Positions 18,313 to 25,298 of a DNA stretch of 64,000 nucleotides are shown here, piece by piece; positions within the stretch are counted from its first letter, which is position 1; each line of letters begins with the position of its first letter. The notes beneath the pieces were generated by a model that was given only the letters and a program-made list of their open reading frames with translations, searched no databases and was not told the origin of the DNA. The DNA comes from an uncultured Sphingomonadaceae bacterium (GTDB lineage Bacteria > Pseudomonadota > Alphaproteobacteria > Sphingomonadales > Sphingomonadaceae). The position numbers and the translations under genes were made by a program. Location of the stretch: NCBI GenBank assembly GCA_947258815.1, contig CAMYJW010000015.1, forward strand, positions 124,001-188,000, given 5' to 3'.

Positions 18313-19329
18313 CTAGCCCACGTCTGCCCGAGACAGGAATTTGAACAGTGCGTACATGGCAAATGCTGCGGACAGGGCCGAAAGCATGGCGATGAGCTGA
18401 ATCGTACCCAGCCCCCATCCGTTTATCGCGATCAGCGTGCCTGAATAGATGGCTGAGGTGACAAGCCAGACCGAGCATGCAGCCAGCAACACCCAGCAAT
18501 AGACGGGCGCAATGATGTCTCCTTTGCGCGGGATCCTTAGCGGACCGGATATTGTGGTCCGCACCGCGTCCTGGAATATCCAGAAACCGTCAAATCCCGG
18601 AACCGGCACCAGCGCGATGAATGCCAGCGGGAATGCGATAAGCGCGCCCGTTGCCATTTCGTGAAAGATGTCTCGCGTTGAATAATAGATCAGCACAGAT
18701 GTCGCCATGTGCCATGCAGGCCCCGCCAGATTGATCCATTTGCGGTCTTGCTCGCGCGCGATGGCGATTGCCGAAACGTCCGTTGCCAGGGCAGGCATTC
18801 CCCAGTGCACTTTTACGCGAATGCCGCCGACCATTCCCGTGCTGCGCAGGCAGGCCGCCGCGTGTCCCGCTTCATGCGCGACAATTGCCAGCCAGAAACC
18901 GAGGATACATCCGAAGATCCCGGAAATCGGCCCGGCGAGAATCTGGAACATGATTTCAAACCGGCTGACGAGTTGCAGGAGAAGGCCGACACTAACCGCA
19001 CCGGCGAACAGGAACAGACCGATCCAGACGGGATGGGCAAGCGCGATCAGCGGTTTGGCAAAAGCGACCACGTTCGTCGATTTGATATGCAGACCGCGCC
19101 ACTTTCGGCCGGTTTCCCCGAACGGGAAATCGATTTGCCGCAGCTTGGCAAGAATGGCGTCCGTTTCCGGGGTTTCGGGGATGGATTTTGCGCTGGCCGC
19201 CTCGATCAGAATCGCGATCTGTGGTTGGGAAAGCTTGTGCAGGGCAATCCGGCGCTTACCCTTTGCGAGGATGACGGAATCGCTGTTTGAAAGAGCGATA
19301 TCGTCAATTTCAAAGCGTGTAGAGGTCAT
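18313..19329 (-). CDS. Membrane zinc metalloprotease, M50 (site-2 protease) family
   Basis: This 338-residue protein has an N-terminal soluble domain of about 85 residues, then several membrane helices. HEAGH (152-156) sits in a hydrophobic segment, and a later VPGFDGFW puts Asp247 in the place of the third zinc ligand of site-2 proteases. The N-terminal part (VILAKGKRRIALHKLSQPQIAILIEA, in part) resembles the small winged-helix domain in PqqD and other peptide-recognition elements, but this is only a visual likeness. The start at 19329 overlaps the acyltransferase end by 20 bases, suggesting coupled translation. It is the last gene of the cassette and a candidate for cutting the two short peptides during export. 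Confidence 0.75.
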   Translation of the reverse strand: MTSTRFEIDDIALSNSDSVILAKGKRRIALHKLSQPQIAILIEAASAKSIPETPETDAILAKLRQIDFPFGETGRKWRGLHIKSTNVVAFAKPLIALAHPVWIGLFLFAGAVSVGLLLQLVSRFEIMFQILAGPISGIFGCILGFWLAIVAHEAGHAAACLRSTGMVGGIRVKVHWGMPALATDVSAIAIAREQDRKWINLAGPAWHMATSVLIYYSTRDIFHEMATGALIAFPLAFIALVPVPGFDGFWIFQDAVRTTISGPLRIPRKGDIIAPVYCWVLLAACSVWLVTSAIYSGTLIAINGWGLGTIQLIAMLSALSAAFAMYALFKFLSRADVG

Positions 19330-20206
19330 CGATCTTAACGCCCAGCTTATCGGCAAGCGAATTGCGCATCGCAGGTGAACAACGCGCGCCCGCGGCGGTG
19401 CGGTCTATATATCGGTTCGGAATTTTCCATGCACGCATATTTCTGGCATGCAGCAGCAGCTTGCCTCCGTTATGATCGAACACCACCGCGATATCGGCAT
19501 TGCCTTCGCAAATCCATTGTTTGTGCAGGTCCGGCAGCGGTTCATACTGCGCCGGGTTCTCGCGAACCCTGGATGCAAGCGCGCGCACAATCGCGGGAAA
19601 ACCGGTTTCGCCAAGCGCGCAAATCGTATCCCGGCCTTCGCGGCGCTCGCAATAGATCGCCTTGAATTGCGGATCGAGAAGCGACGGCAGCCGGCTGATT
19701 GCCAAATTGGAACGGTATTCTCCAAGCGCTGTTGTTATCGCAACATCGTGCGTTTTCGATCCGGCAGGAAACGGGCCGTCGATCATCATCACCACGTTGT
19801 GCCCGTCTGACAGCTTTTGTCGGAGAAGACGGATCGTGGCGGCGGATATCGAAACGAACTCAGCGCGGCATCGGGCTACTCGGGCCATCATCCCAGCGAT
19901 TTTACGAATTTTCGGATCAAGATCGCCAGCCAGACAATAAACCGTGTTTCGCGGTGATTGATGCGCGAGCACTTTGAATATCTGCGGGTAACAGCCGTAT
20001 CGCGCGGCAAGATAAAGGCGGCCCGGCTCAATCGGGCATTGGATGTCGACCAATGCGTTCGCATCCGCGCGGGTAACGCGGGTCAGCCCCAGTTTCGATT
20101 GTTCGTCGGCCCAGCGCCGGGCGCATTGCAAGGCATTTTCCGGCGGTTGCCCCCGGCTCGCCAGATTGCAGAAAGCCTTTGCGATCCGGTAGGCTGAGTT
20201 ACGCAT
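19310..20206 (-). CDS. LPLAT/lipid A acyltransferase-like protein
   Basis: This 298-residue protein shows the general plan of the LpxL/HtrB-like acyltransferases. PGRLYLAARYGCYPQIFKVL precedes H82, MIDGPFPAG (141-149) matches the conserved mid-domain turn, and a long segment LGEYRSNLAISRLPSLLDPQFKAIYCER follows. The usual catalytic HxxxxD appears here as H82-QSPR-N87, so the acid is replaced by Asn. It may therefore be a divergent or altered acyltransferase. The ATG at 20206 lies 15 bases after the hairpin of peptide gene 1. Within this cassette it may acylate the peptide product. That is inference. Confidence 0.55.
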   Translation of the reverse strand: MRNSAYRIAKAFCNLASRGQPPENALQCARRWADEQSKLGLTRVTRADANALVDIQCPIEPGRLYLAARYGCYPQIFKVLAHQSPRNTVYCLAGDLDPKIRKIAGMMARVARCRAEFVSISAATIRLLRQKLSDGHNVVMMIDGPFPAGSKTHDVAITTALGEYRSNLAISRLPSLLDPQFKAIYCERREGRDTICALGETGFPAIVRALASRVRENPAQYEPLPDLHKQWICEGNADIAVVFDHNGGKLLLHARNMRAWKIPNRYIDRTAAGARCSPAMRNSLADKLGVKIDDLYTL

Positions 20207-20220
20207 GCAACGCGGCAAGA

Positions 20221-20253
20221 CTGCGACGAGCTTCGACCGAAGGCTCGTCGCAG
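20221..20253 (-). promoter_or_regulatory. Hairpin after peptide gene 1, before the acyltransferase
   Basis: CTGCGACGAGC and GCTCGTCGCAG form an 11-bp perfect stem around TTCGACCGAAG, whose own ends can pair further. It begins 19 bases after the peptide stop codon. There is no U-run, so it may be an RNA-stability or attenuating structure that lets the peptide mRNA exceed that of the downstream genes, rather than a full terminator. Two stem pairs covary with the second copy at 20640. Confidence 0.8.
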
Positions 20254-20272
20254 TTCAATACGTATCCGATCT

Positions 20273-20401
20273 TCAGTTTTCGGAATCCCTGCTGGGCCAC
20301 TTGATCGGGAAGCAAAAGATCAGGTCTTCGCGAAGATCGAGTTCCGAAACTTCGATTTCCTCGATTTCATCGCAAGCGGTTTTATGTGTTTCATTGTGCA
20401 T
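20273..20401 (-). CDS. Short peptide 1, candidate ribosomal peptide precursor
   Basis: This is a 42-residue peptide on the minus strand with AAGGA six bases before the ATG. Residues 1-20 are acidic and charged (DEIEEIEVSELD), residues 27-35 are LIFCFPIKW, and the tail after Trp35 is PSRDSEN. Residues 1-35 are identical to peptide 2 although six of 105 bases differ, every change being synonymous. That pattern shows the peptide is translated and under selection. A conserved leader with a variable tail, followed by an acyltransferase and an M50 protease, is the plan of a modified peptide or signal-peptide locus. No known family is recognised. Confidence 0.8.
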   Translation of the reverse strand: MHNETHKTACDEIEEIEVSELDLREDLIFCFPIKWPSRDSEN

Positions 20402-20552
20402 GACGTTTCCTTCTCCAGCAAAGGTATTAATCGGCATGGGAAGTGAAATGGATCACGGTGCGGGCAATACGATGCCCGAATCCTGATCACGTTGCCCCCG
20501 TGCCGCTACAGTCTGCGGGGGTGTTCGAAAAAATGCAATAGTCAGAACATGA
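20402..20552 (-). promoter_or_regulatory. Conserved upstream region of peptide gene 1
   Basis: About 150 bases upstream of the peptide start are nearly identical to 20821-20971. They include a 6-bp stem CGGGCA/TGCCCG (20461-20478), a second pair CCCCCG/CGGGGG (20495-20521), and an A-run near 20527. Such conservation of non-coding sequence suggests each peptide gene has its own promoter or leader. Confidence 0.6.
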
Positions 20553-20639
20553 TCGGCGCTATTGGATGCGGGATCAGATCAAACCGGCGCACTGGCCAGG
20601 GTAGCTTGTTGCCCGTCATGCGCCTGCAACGCGGCAAGA

Positions 20640-20672
20640 CTTCGGCGAGCTTCGACCGAAGGCTCGCCGAAG
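20640..20672 (-). promoter_or_regulatory. Hairpin after peptide gene 2
   Basis: CTTCGGCGAGC and GCTCGCCGAAG form an 11-bp perfect stem with the same TTCGACCGAAG loop as copy 1, again starting 19 bases after the peptide stop codon. Compared with copy 1, stem pair 3/9 changes from G-C to T-A and pair 6/6 from A-T to G-C. Both are compensated, which supports a selected RNA structure. Confidence 0.8.
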
Positions 20673-20691
20673 TTCAATACGTATCGGTTCT

Positions 20692-20820
20692 TTAGTCCAT
20701 ACCTTCCCTGGGCACCCATTTGATGGGGAAGCAGAAGATCAGATCTTCACGAAGATCGAGTTCCGACACTTCGATTTCCTCGATTTCATCGCAAGCGGTT
20801 TTATGTGTTTCATTGTGCAT
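20692..20820 (-). CDS. Short peptide 2, candidate ribosomal peptide precursor
   Basis: This is the partner of peptide 1, also 42 residues, with the same AAGGA site before ATG. Residues 1-35 are identical to peptide 1, ending LIFCFPIKW. The tail differs: VPREGMD in place of PSRDSEN, with the length kept. Cys10 and Cys30 and the run FCFPIKW are shared. It is the first gene of the leftward cassette, and the divergent serralysin-like gene starts 250 bases to the right. If this is a precursor pair, the products differ only after Trp35, or the shared segment around Cys30 is the core and the tail is removed. Both remain open. Confidence 0.8.
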   Translation of the reverse strand: MHNETHKTACDEIEEIEVSELDLREDLIFCFPIKWVPREGMD

Positions 20821-20971
20821 GACGTTTCCTTCTCCAGCAAAGGTATCAATTGGCATGGGAAGTGAAATGGATCACGGTGCGGGCAATACGATGCCCGAAT
20901 CCTGATCACGTTGCCCCCGTGCCCCGACAGTCTGCGGGGGTGTTCGAAAAAATGCAACAGTCGGAATATGA
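20821..20971 (-). promoter_or_regulatory. Conserved upstream region of peptide gene 2
   Basis: This is the counterpart of 20402-20552. The CGGGCA/TGCCCG stem is at 20880-20897 and the CCCCCG/CGGGGG pair encloses about 15 bases. The remaining 98 bases to the serralysin-like gene are not part of the duplication and should contain the rightward promoter. Confidence 0.6.
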
Positions 20972-21069
20972 CGGGGGTCGGCCAGTGCGGACGGGCACAA
21001 ACCGCCAGCATTGTTTACGGATCGGCGATCAGCGCGTAGTTTCGCCGCGGCGCGGGGTGTTCTCGTGCG

Positions 21070-23154
21070 GTGTGGAAGGAATATGACTTGGCTTCACCTG
21101 CTGGTGATATTCTGCCGCTTGCCGGTGATATTTTCATCGATTCGATGACAAACGGCTTTCGCTGGAATGCGGACGGGCCAATTTACTATTCATTCTCGGA
21201 CGGTCTCAATGGCGAGCTGTGGGCCGATCCCCAATTCATCGGGGAGCAGATCGACTTCGTATTTTCGATTGTCGAATCCTACGTCGCGCAGGATTTCGGA
21301 TATCTCGGCCAGTTTTCGAGTCCGCAGGCAGCGGGAGCCGCCGGATCGAACTTGAACGTTTCGATCGATTCCGTTGTCATTTCAGACAAGGCGGGCGATT
21401 CTGCGCTCGCGCTCGGGCTATTCCCAAATCAGGCTTTCGCGCAGAATTTTCTTGGGGAGCTTTACTACCCCGGCGCCGAAGGCGACATCTTCATAAACAC
21501 CAACAGTTCCGCCAATACCTACGGCTATGAACCGGGAGATGCCGGTTTTTCCCTGCTCCTGCACGAAATTGGCCATGCCCTTGGCCTGAAGCATCCGCAC
21601 GATGCGGGAGGAACAGGACGGCCCACGTTCTCTGAATCGGGCATCGATGGACTGGACATCGATTGGCTGACGATCATGTCATACGATGACGATTACAACT
21701 GGAATCTGAGCGCGTGGGATCCTGCGACGCCGATGATTCTGGACGTGATCGCGCTGCAATATCTGTATGGGCCGAATCTTTCATCGAACAGCGGTGACGA
21801 AACGTTCGTGTTGTCTTCGCAAGGCAATCTCTATCTCACGCTGTTCGATGCGTCCGGCAACGATACGATCGATCTGTCCCAGTATAGCGAAGGCGCCTAT
21901 GTAGAGCTTCCCCGCTATACTGTGTCGTCCGAGCAATATGCGCCGTTTGGTCTGGTGACGACGCTTGACGGTGGAGCGCAGATCCAGATCGGCGGGTCGC
22001 CGCAAACGCTCTACTGGATCATGGGGCACATCGAGAATGTCATTGGAAGTTCGTTTGGCGATCTTATCGACGGATCACCACTGGCCGACAATATCATGGC
22101 GGGCGGAGGGAACGACGATATCTACGTCGGGTCGGGAGATGACACTGTCGATGGCGGAGAAGGGACGGACTGGGTCTATTTCCTCGCCAGTTTCGAAGAC
22201 AGCGAAATCAGTTTCATGGGCGATGCCATCATCGTCACCAGCGAATTGGACGGCACGAATACGCTGACCAACATCGATGTGCTGATTTTCGATCATGCAG
22301 GCGTGCAAGACCTCAGACAGGTCAGTGAACTTGCCACATTGCTCGAACCGCCGAGTGTGCCCGATGTTTTCCAGTGGCAGCTGATTGCACAGGATGGATT
22401 TGCGGGGGGTATCGGCGGTTTTGGTCAGGTGTTCGGAACGCCTGCGTTTCAGGGCATTTCGGTGATCGATGTCGAAGGGGGCGTCAGCCTCGATCCGTCA
22501 TTCAACACCGGTGGAGACGTGGTTTTTCTGAACGGCAATGCCTCTGCCTGGCAGGCCTTTACCCAGGGTTCGAATGCGATCCTGTTCGACGGCGATACCA
22601 TCGTCCAGATTCCGGTTGGTCCGGCGGGACTGCCACTGTTCTTCGATGATGGCATTCGCACGCTGCGCTTCGATCTTGAAGAAGGTGCGTTACTGATTGG
22701 TTCAACCGCGCTCGGGCAGAGCCCGACAAGCATCGTTTCCTTAGCCGAGGATGCGGCGCTCCCCCCTGGTTACGATGGCGAGGCGGCTGCCAGCGTGATA
22801 CTGAATGCAGGCGGGGAAGTGTTTGCGGCCGGAGATATCGAGGTATTCGGCACGTCGGTGGGCGAAACGGTTTCGCTCGTTCTGGGGAATGTGCAGTTCG
22901 ATCCGTCATTCAACCTCGGAGGCGATGAAGTGCGACTGATCGGTGAGCCGGAAACCTTCCTGGCCTCGGTATCGGGTTCGAATGTTGTGCTTGGGCATGA
23001 AAATTATCAGGTCAGCATTCCGGTGGGTGTGAACGGGCTGGACCTGTCTTTTTCCGGTGCGGTGCATTCGCTGTATTTTGATCCGGGCATCGGCGCGCCG
23101 TTCATCGGCGATCAGATGATCGGGCCAGAGGCTGCTGCTCTTACTTTCGTTTGA
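21070..23154 (+). CDS. Serralysin-type secreted metalloprotease (M10) with RTX-like repeats
   Basis: This 694-residue protein carries the metzincin zinc motif HEIGHALGLKHPH (from residue 165; H165, E166, H169, H175) and the Met-turn IMSYDDDY about 40 residues later. It then has a C-terminal domain with calcium-binding turns such as GGGNDDIYVGSGDDTVDGG. The N-terminus has no signal peptide, as expected for type I secretion through a C-terminal signal. The frame opens at GTG 21070. A TTG at 21088 with AAGGAA six bases upstream may be the true start. The second half contains two similar segments (VEGGVSLDPSFNTGGDVVFL and a later VQFDPSFNLGGDEVRLI), an internal repeat. It is divergent from the peptide cassette. 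Confidence 0.85.
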   Translation: MWKEYDLASPAGDILPLAGDIFIDSMTNGFRWNADGPIYYSFSDGLNGELWADPQFIGEQIDFVFSIVESYVAQDFGYLGQFSSPQAAGAAGSNLNVSIDSVVISDKAGDSALALGLFPNQAFAQNFLGELYYPGAEGDIFINTNSSANTYGYEPGDAGFSLLLHEIGHALGLKHPHDAGGTGRPTFSESGIDGLDIDWLTIMSYDDDYNWNLSAWDPATPMILDVIALQYLYGPNLSSNSGDETFVLSSQGNLYLTLFDASGNDTIDLSQYSEGAYVELPRYTVSSEQYAPFGLVTTLDGGAQIQIGGSPQTLYWIMGHIENVIGSSFGDLIDGSPLADNIMAGGGNDDIYVGSGDDTVDGGEGTDWVYFLASFEDSEISFMGDAIIVTSELDGTNTLTNIDVLIFDHAGVQDLRQVSELATLLEPPSVPDVFQWQLIAQDGFAGGIGGFGQVFGTPAFQGISVIDVEGGVSLDPSFNTGGDVVFLNGNASAWQAFTQGSNAILFDGDTIVQIPVGPAGLPLFFDDGIRTLRFDLEEGALLIGSTALGQSPTSIVSLAEDAALPPGYDGEAAASVILNAGGEVFAAGDIEVFGTSVGETVSLVLGNVQFDPSFNLGGDEVRLIGEPETFLASVSGSNVVLGHENYQVSIPVGVNGLDLSFSGAVHSLYFDPGIGAPFIGDQMIGPEAAALTFV

Positions 23155-23168
23155 ACGTCCAGCGTTCG

Positions 23169-25235
23169 TCAGGCCTTGGCGTCATGGGCGGCGAACGTCG
23201 ATCCTTCGGCGGCGAGCCGGCGCAGCAGCGGTGCCGGTTCGTGGCCGGCGCCCATCGCTTCCAGCGCTTCCACGATACGCGGCAGGCCGGTGGCATCGGC
23301 ATGGAACATCGGGCCGCCGGTCCAGCGCGGCCAGCCATAGCCGAACAGCCACACGACATCGATATCCGATGCGCGCAACGCAATGCCTTCTTCCAGAATT
23401 TTCGCGCCTTCGTTGATCATCGGATAGAGCATGCGTTCGAGAATTTCCGCATCGCTGAAGCTGCGCGGGGTGACGCCTTTTTCGCGCCGGAAGGTGTCGA
23501 TTATCTCCAGAACCGCGGGCGATTCCTGCGGTTTGCCATCGACATAATCGTAATAGCCCGCGCCATTCTTCATGCCGCGCCGGTCCGCTTCGCACAGCCG
23601 CTCCTTAACCGTTTCGCCGGTTGATGTCTCGCGGGTCCAGCCCAGATCCAGCCCTGCAAGATCGCCGATGCGGCACGGCCCCATCGCCATGCCGAACCCT
23701 TCGACAACCCGATCGAGATCATAAGGGCTGGCTCCCGCCAGCAGCATCGCTTCGGTTTCCTGACGGCGCACATGTAGCATGCGATTGCCGATAAAGCCAA
23801 AGCAGACTTGCGCGACGACCGCGATCTTGCCGACCTTCTTCGCCAGATCGAGCGCGCTGGCGAGAACGGCAAGCGAGGTTTTCTCCGCACGGACGATTTC
23901 CAGCAGCTTCATGATGTTCGCCGGAGAGAAGAAGTGCAGACCGATAACCTGCTCGGGGCGGCTGGTGACAGACGCGATCGCGTTGACATCGAGATAGCTT
24001 GTATTGGTCGCCAGAATGGCGTCCTTGCGCGCGTGCTGATCCAGCTTGCGGAAAATCTCCTGCTTCACTTCCAGCAACTCGAATGCGGCTTCGATCACCA
24101 GATCGGCTTCGGCCACCCGCTCAAATTCCAGCGTGGGTGAAAATGCCGCGCGCGCCGCGTCCGCCTTGTCCTGGCTCATGCGGCCAGACGAGACGTTCTT
24201 GGCCAATGTTTTTTCAATCGTGGCGACGCCCCGATCGAGCCCGTCCTGCGCCACTTCGATAAGGATGACGTCAAAGCCCGATTGCAGGAAAGCAAGCGCA
24301 ATGCCCGAACCCATCGTGCCAGCGCCGATAATCGCGACCGTTGCGATCTGTATGCGTGGTGTCGATTTGTCGATGCCCGGCACTTTTGCCGCCGTCCGTT
24401 CGGCGAAAAAGGCGTGGCGCAATGCCTTGGATTGCGGACCGTCACGCAGCGCGATGAAGGCTTCGCGTTCCAGCTTGCTGGCTTGCGCAAACGGCATGGT
24501 AAGCGTTGTGCGCATGAGATCGACGATCGCGGCAGGCGCATCGAGGCCGCGAAACTTTTTGGCGTTTTTCTTCAGGAATTCATCGAACAACGCCGCGTTG
24601 CCAGCCTCGCCAAGCTTGTCGTCACGTTCGCTGGTGCGCCGGACCGGGATGGAATCGGCCACCACGCGGCGGGCGAGGGCGGTTGCGGCTTCCAGCAGAT
24701 CACCTTGCGCGATCTCATCGACAAGCCCCAGTTCAAGCGCGCGACTGGCAGCAATCGGCTTGCCGTGGCCGATCATGTCAAGCGCTTCGGGCACGCCGAT
24801 CAGCCGGGGAAGCCGCTGGGTGCCGCCCGAACCGGGCAGCAGACCCAGATTGACTTCGGGCAGGCCCAGCTTTGCCTTGGGCTCGGCGATGCGGAAATGG
24901 CAGGCCATGGCAACTTCAAGCCCGCCACCCAGCGCCGTTCCATGAATGGCCGTGATCACCGGCTTGCTGCTGGTTTCGATCGCTTTGATGACATCGGGCA
25001 GGATCGGCGGGACGGGTGGTTTACCAAATTCGCGCACGTCGGCGCCGGCAAAATAGGTGCGGCCATCGCAGCGGATGACAAGCGCGGCGATGCCGTTATC
25101 GCTATTGGCCTGCTCAACCGCGTCGAACAGCGCCTGACGCACAGCCTGACCCAGCGCGTTGACGGGAGGGGAGTCTATCGCACAGATCGCGATGTTGCCG
25201 TCCCGCGTTATGGTTGAGACCTGTTCCTGCGCCAT
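23169..25235 (-). CDS. Fused enoyl-CoA hydratase/3-hydroxyacyl-CoA dehydrogenase (FadB/FadJ-like)
   Basis: This 688-residue bifunctional beta-oxidation enzyme has an N-terminal crotonase domain with HGTALGGGLEVAMACHFRIA (oxyanion hole) and LPEVNLGLLPGSGGTQRLPRL with the catalytic Glu. An NAD-binding domain starts near residue 300 (VAIIGAGTMGSGIALAF), and two C-terminal dehydrogenase domains include QVIGLHFFSPANIMKLLEIV. It hydrates trans-2-enoyl-CoA and oxidises the 3-hydroxyacyl-CoA. It ends 14 bases from the convergent metalloprotease gene. In this region it would feed CoA-bound ring-opening products into central metabolism. Confidence 0.93.
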   Translation of the reverse strand: MAQEQVSTITRDGNIAICAIDSPPVNALGQAVRQALFDAVEQANSDNGIAALVIRCDGRTYFAGADVREFGKPPVPPILPDVIKAIETSSKPVITAIHGTALGGGLEVAMACHFRIAEPKAKLGLPEVNLGLLPGSGGTQRLPRLIGVPEALDMIGHGKPIAASRALELGLVDEIAQGDLLEAATALARRVVADSIPVRRTSERDDKLGEAGNAALFDEFLKKNAKKFRGLDAPAAIVDLMRTTLTMPFAQASKLEREAFIALRDGPQSKALRHAFFAERTAAKVPGIDKSTPRIQIATVAIIGAGTMGSGIALAFLQSGFDVILIEVAQDGLDRGVATIEKTLAKNVSSGRMSQDKADAARAAFSPTLEFERVAEADLVIEAAFELLEVKQEIFRKLDQHARKDAILATNTSYLDVNAIASVTSRPEQVIGLHFFSPANIMKLLEIVRAEKTSLAVLASALDLAKKVGKIAVVAQVCFGFIGNRMLHVRRQETEAMLLAGASPYDLDRVVEGFGMAMGPCRIGDLAGLDLGWTRETSTGETVKERLCEADRRGMKNGAGYYDYVDGKPQESPAVLEIIDTFRREKGVTPRSFSDAEILERMLYPMINEGAKILEEGIALRASDIDVVWLFGYGWPRWTGGPMFHADATGLPRIVEALEAMGAGHEPAPLLRRLAAEGSTFAAHDAKA

Positions 25236-25298
25236 GTGTGAATCCGTTCGTCTGCCAAAATCCGAAAAAAAGCCGGATATGAGCTATGCGTCGTCGGG

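Larger units (their letters stand above)
20206..20552 (-). repeat. Tandem duplication unit 1 carrying a peptide gene
   Basis: This 347-base unit is repeated at 20625-20971 with an exact period of 419 bases. Each unit holds, in leftward order, about 150 bases of nearly unchanged upstream sequence, the 42-codon peptide gene and a hairpin. The two units differ mainly at the peptide C-terminus and at compensating positions of the hairpin. Confidence 0.9.
20625..20971 (-). repeat. Tandem duplication unit 2 carrying a peptide gene
   Basis: This is the second copy of the 347-base unit at 20206, offset by 419 bases. The edges are clear: TGCAACGCGGCAAGAC on the left in both copies, and on the right the last shared word is a GAACATGA/GAATATGA pair. 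Between the copies lie about 70 unrelated bases. Confidence 0.9.

Noticed and set aside
20221..20253. Standard Rho-independent terminator at the peptide hairpin
   Set aside because: The stem is strong but there is no U-run on the transcribed side, and downstream genes continue in the same direction; listed as a regulatory hairpin.
20205..20905. Plus-strand frames across the peptide duplications (for example 20720-20905)
   Set aside because: The synonymous-only pattern holds in the minus-strand frame; the plus-strand frames lack a credible start and are shadows.
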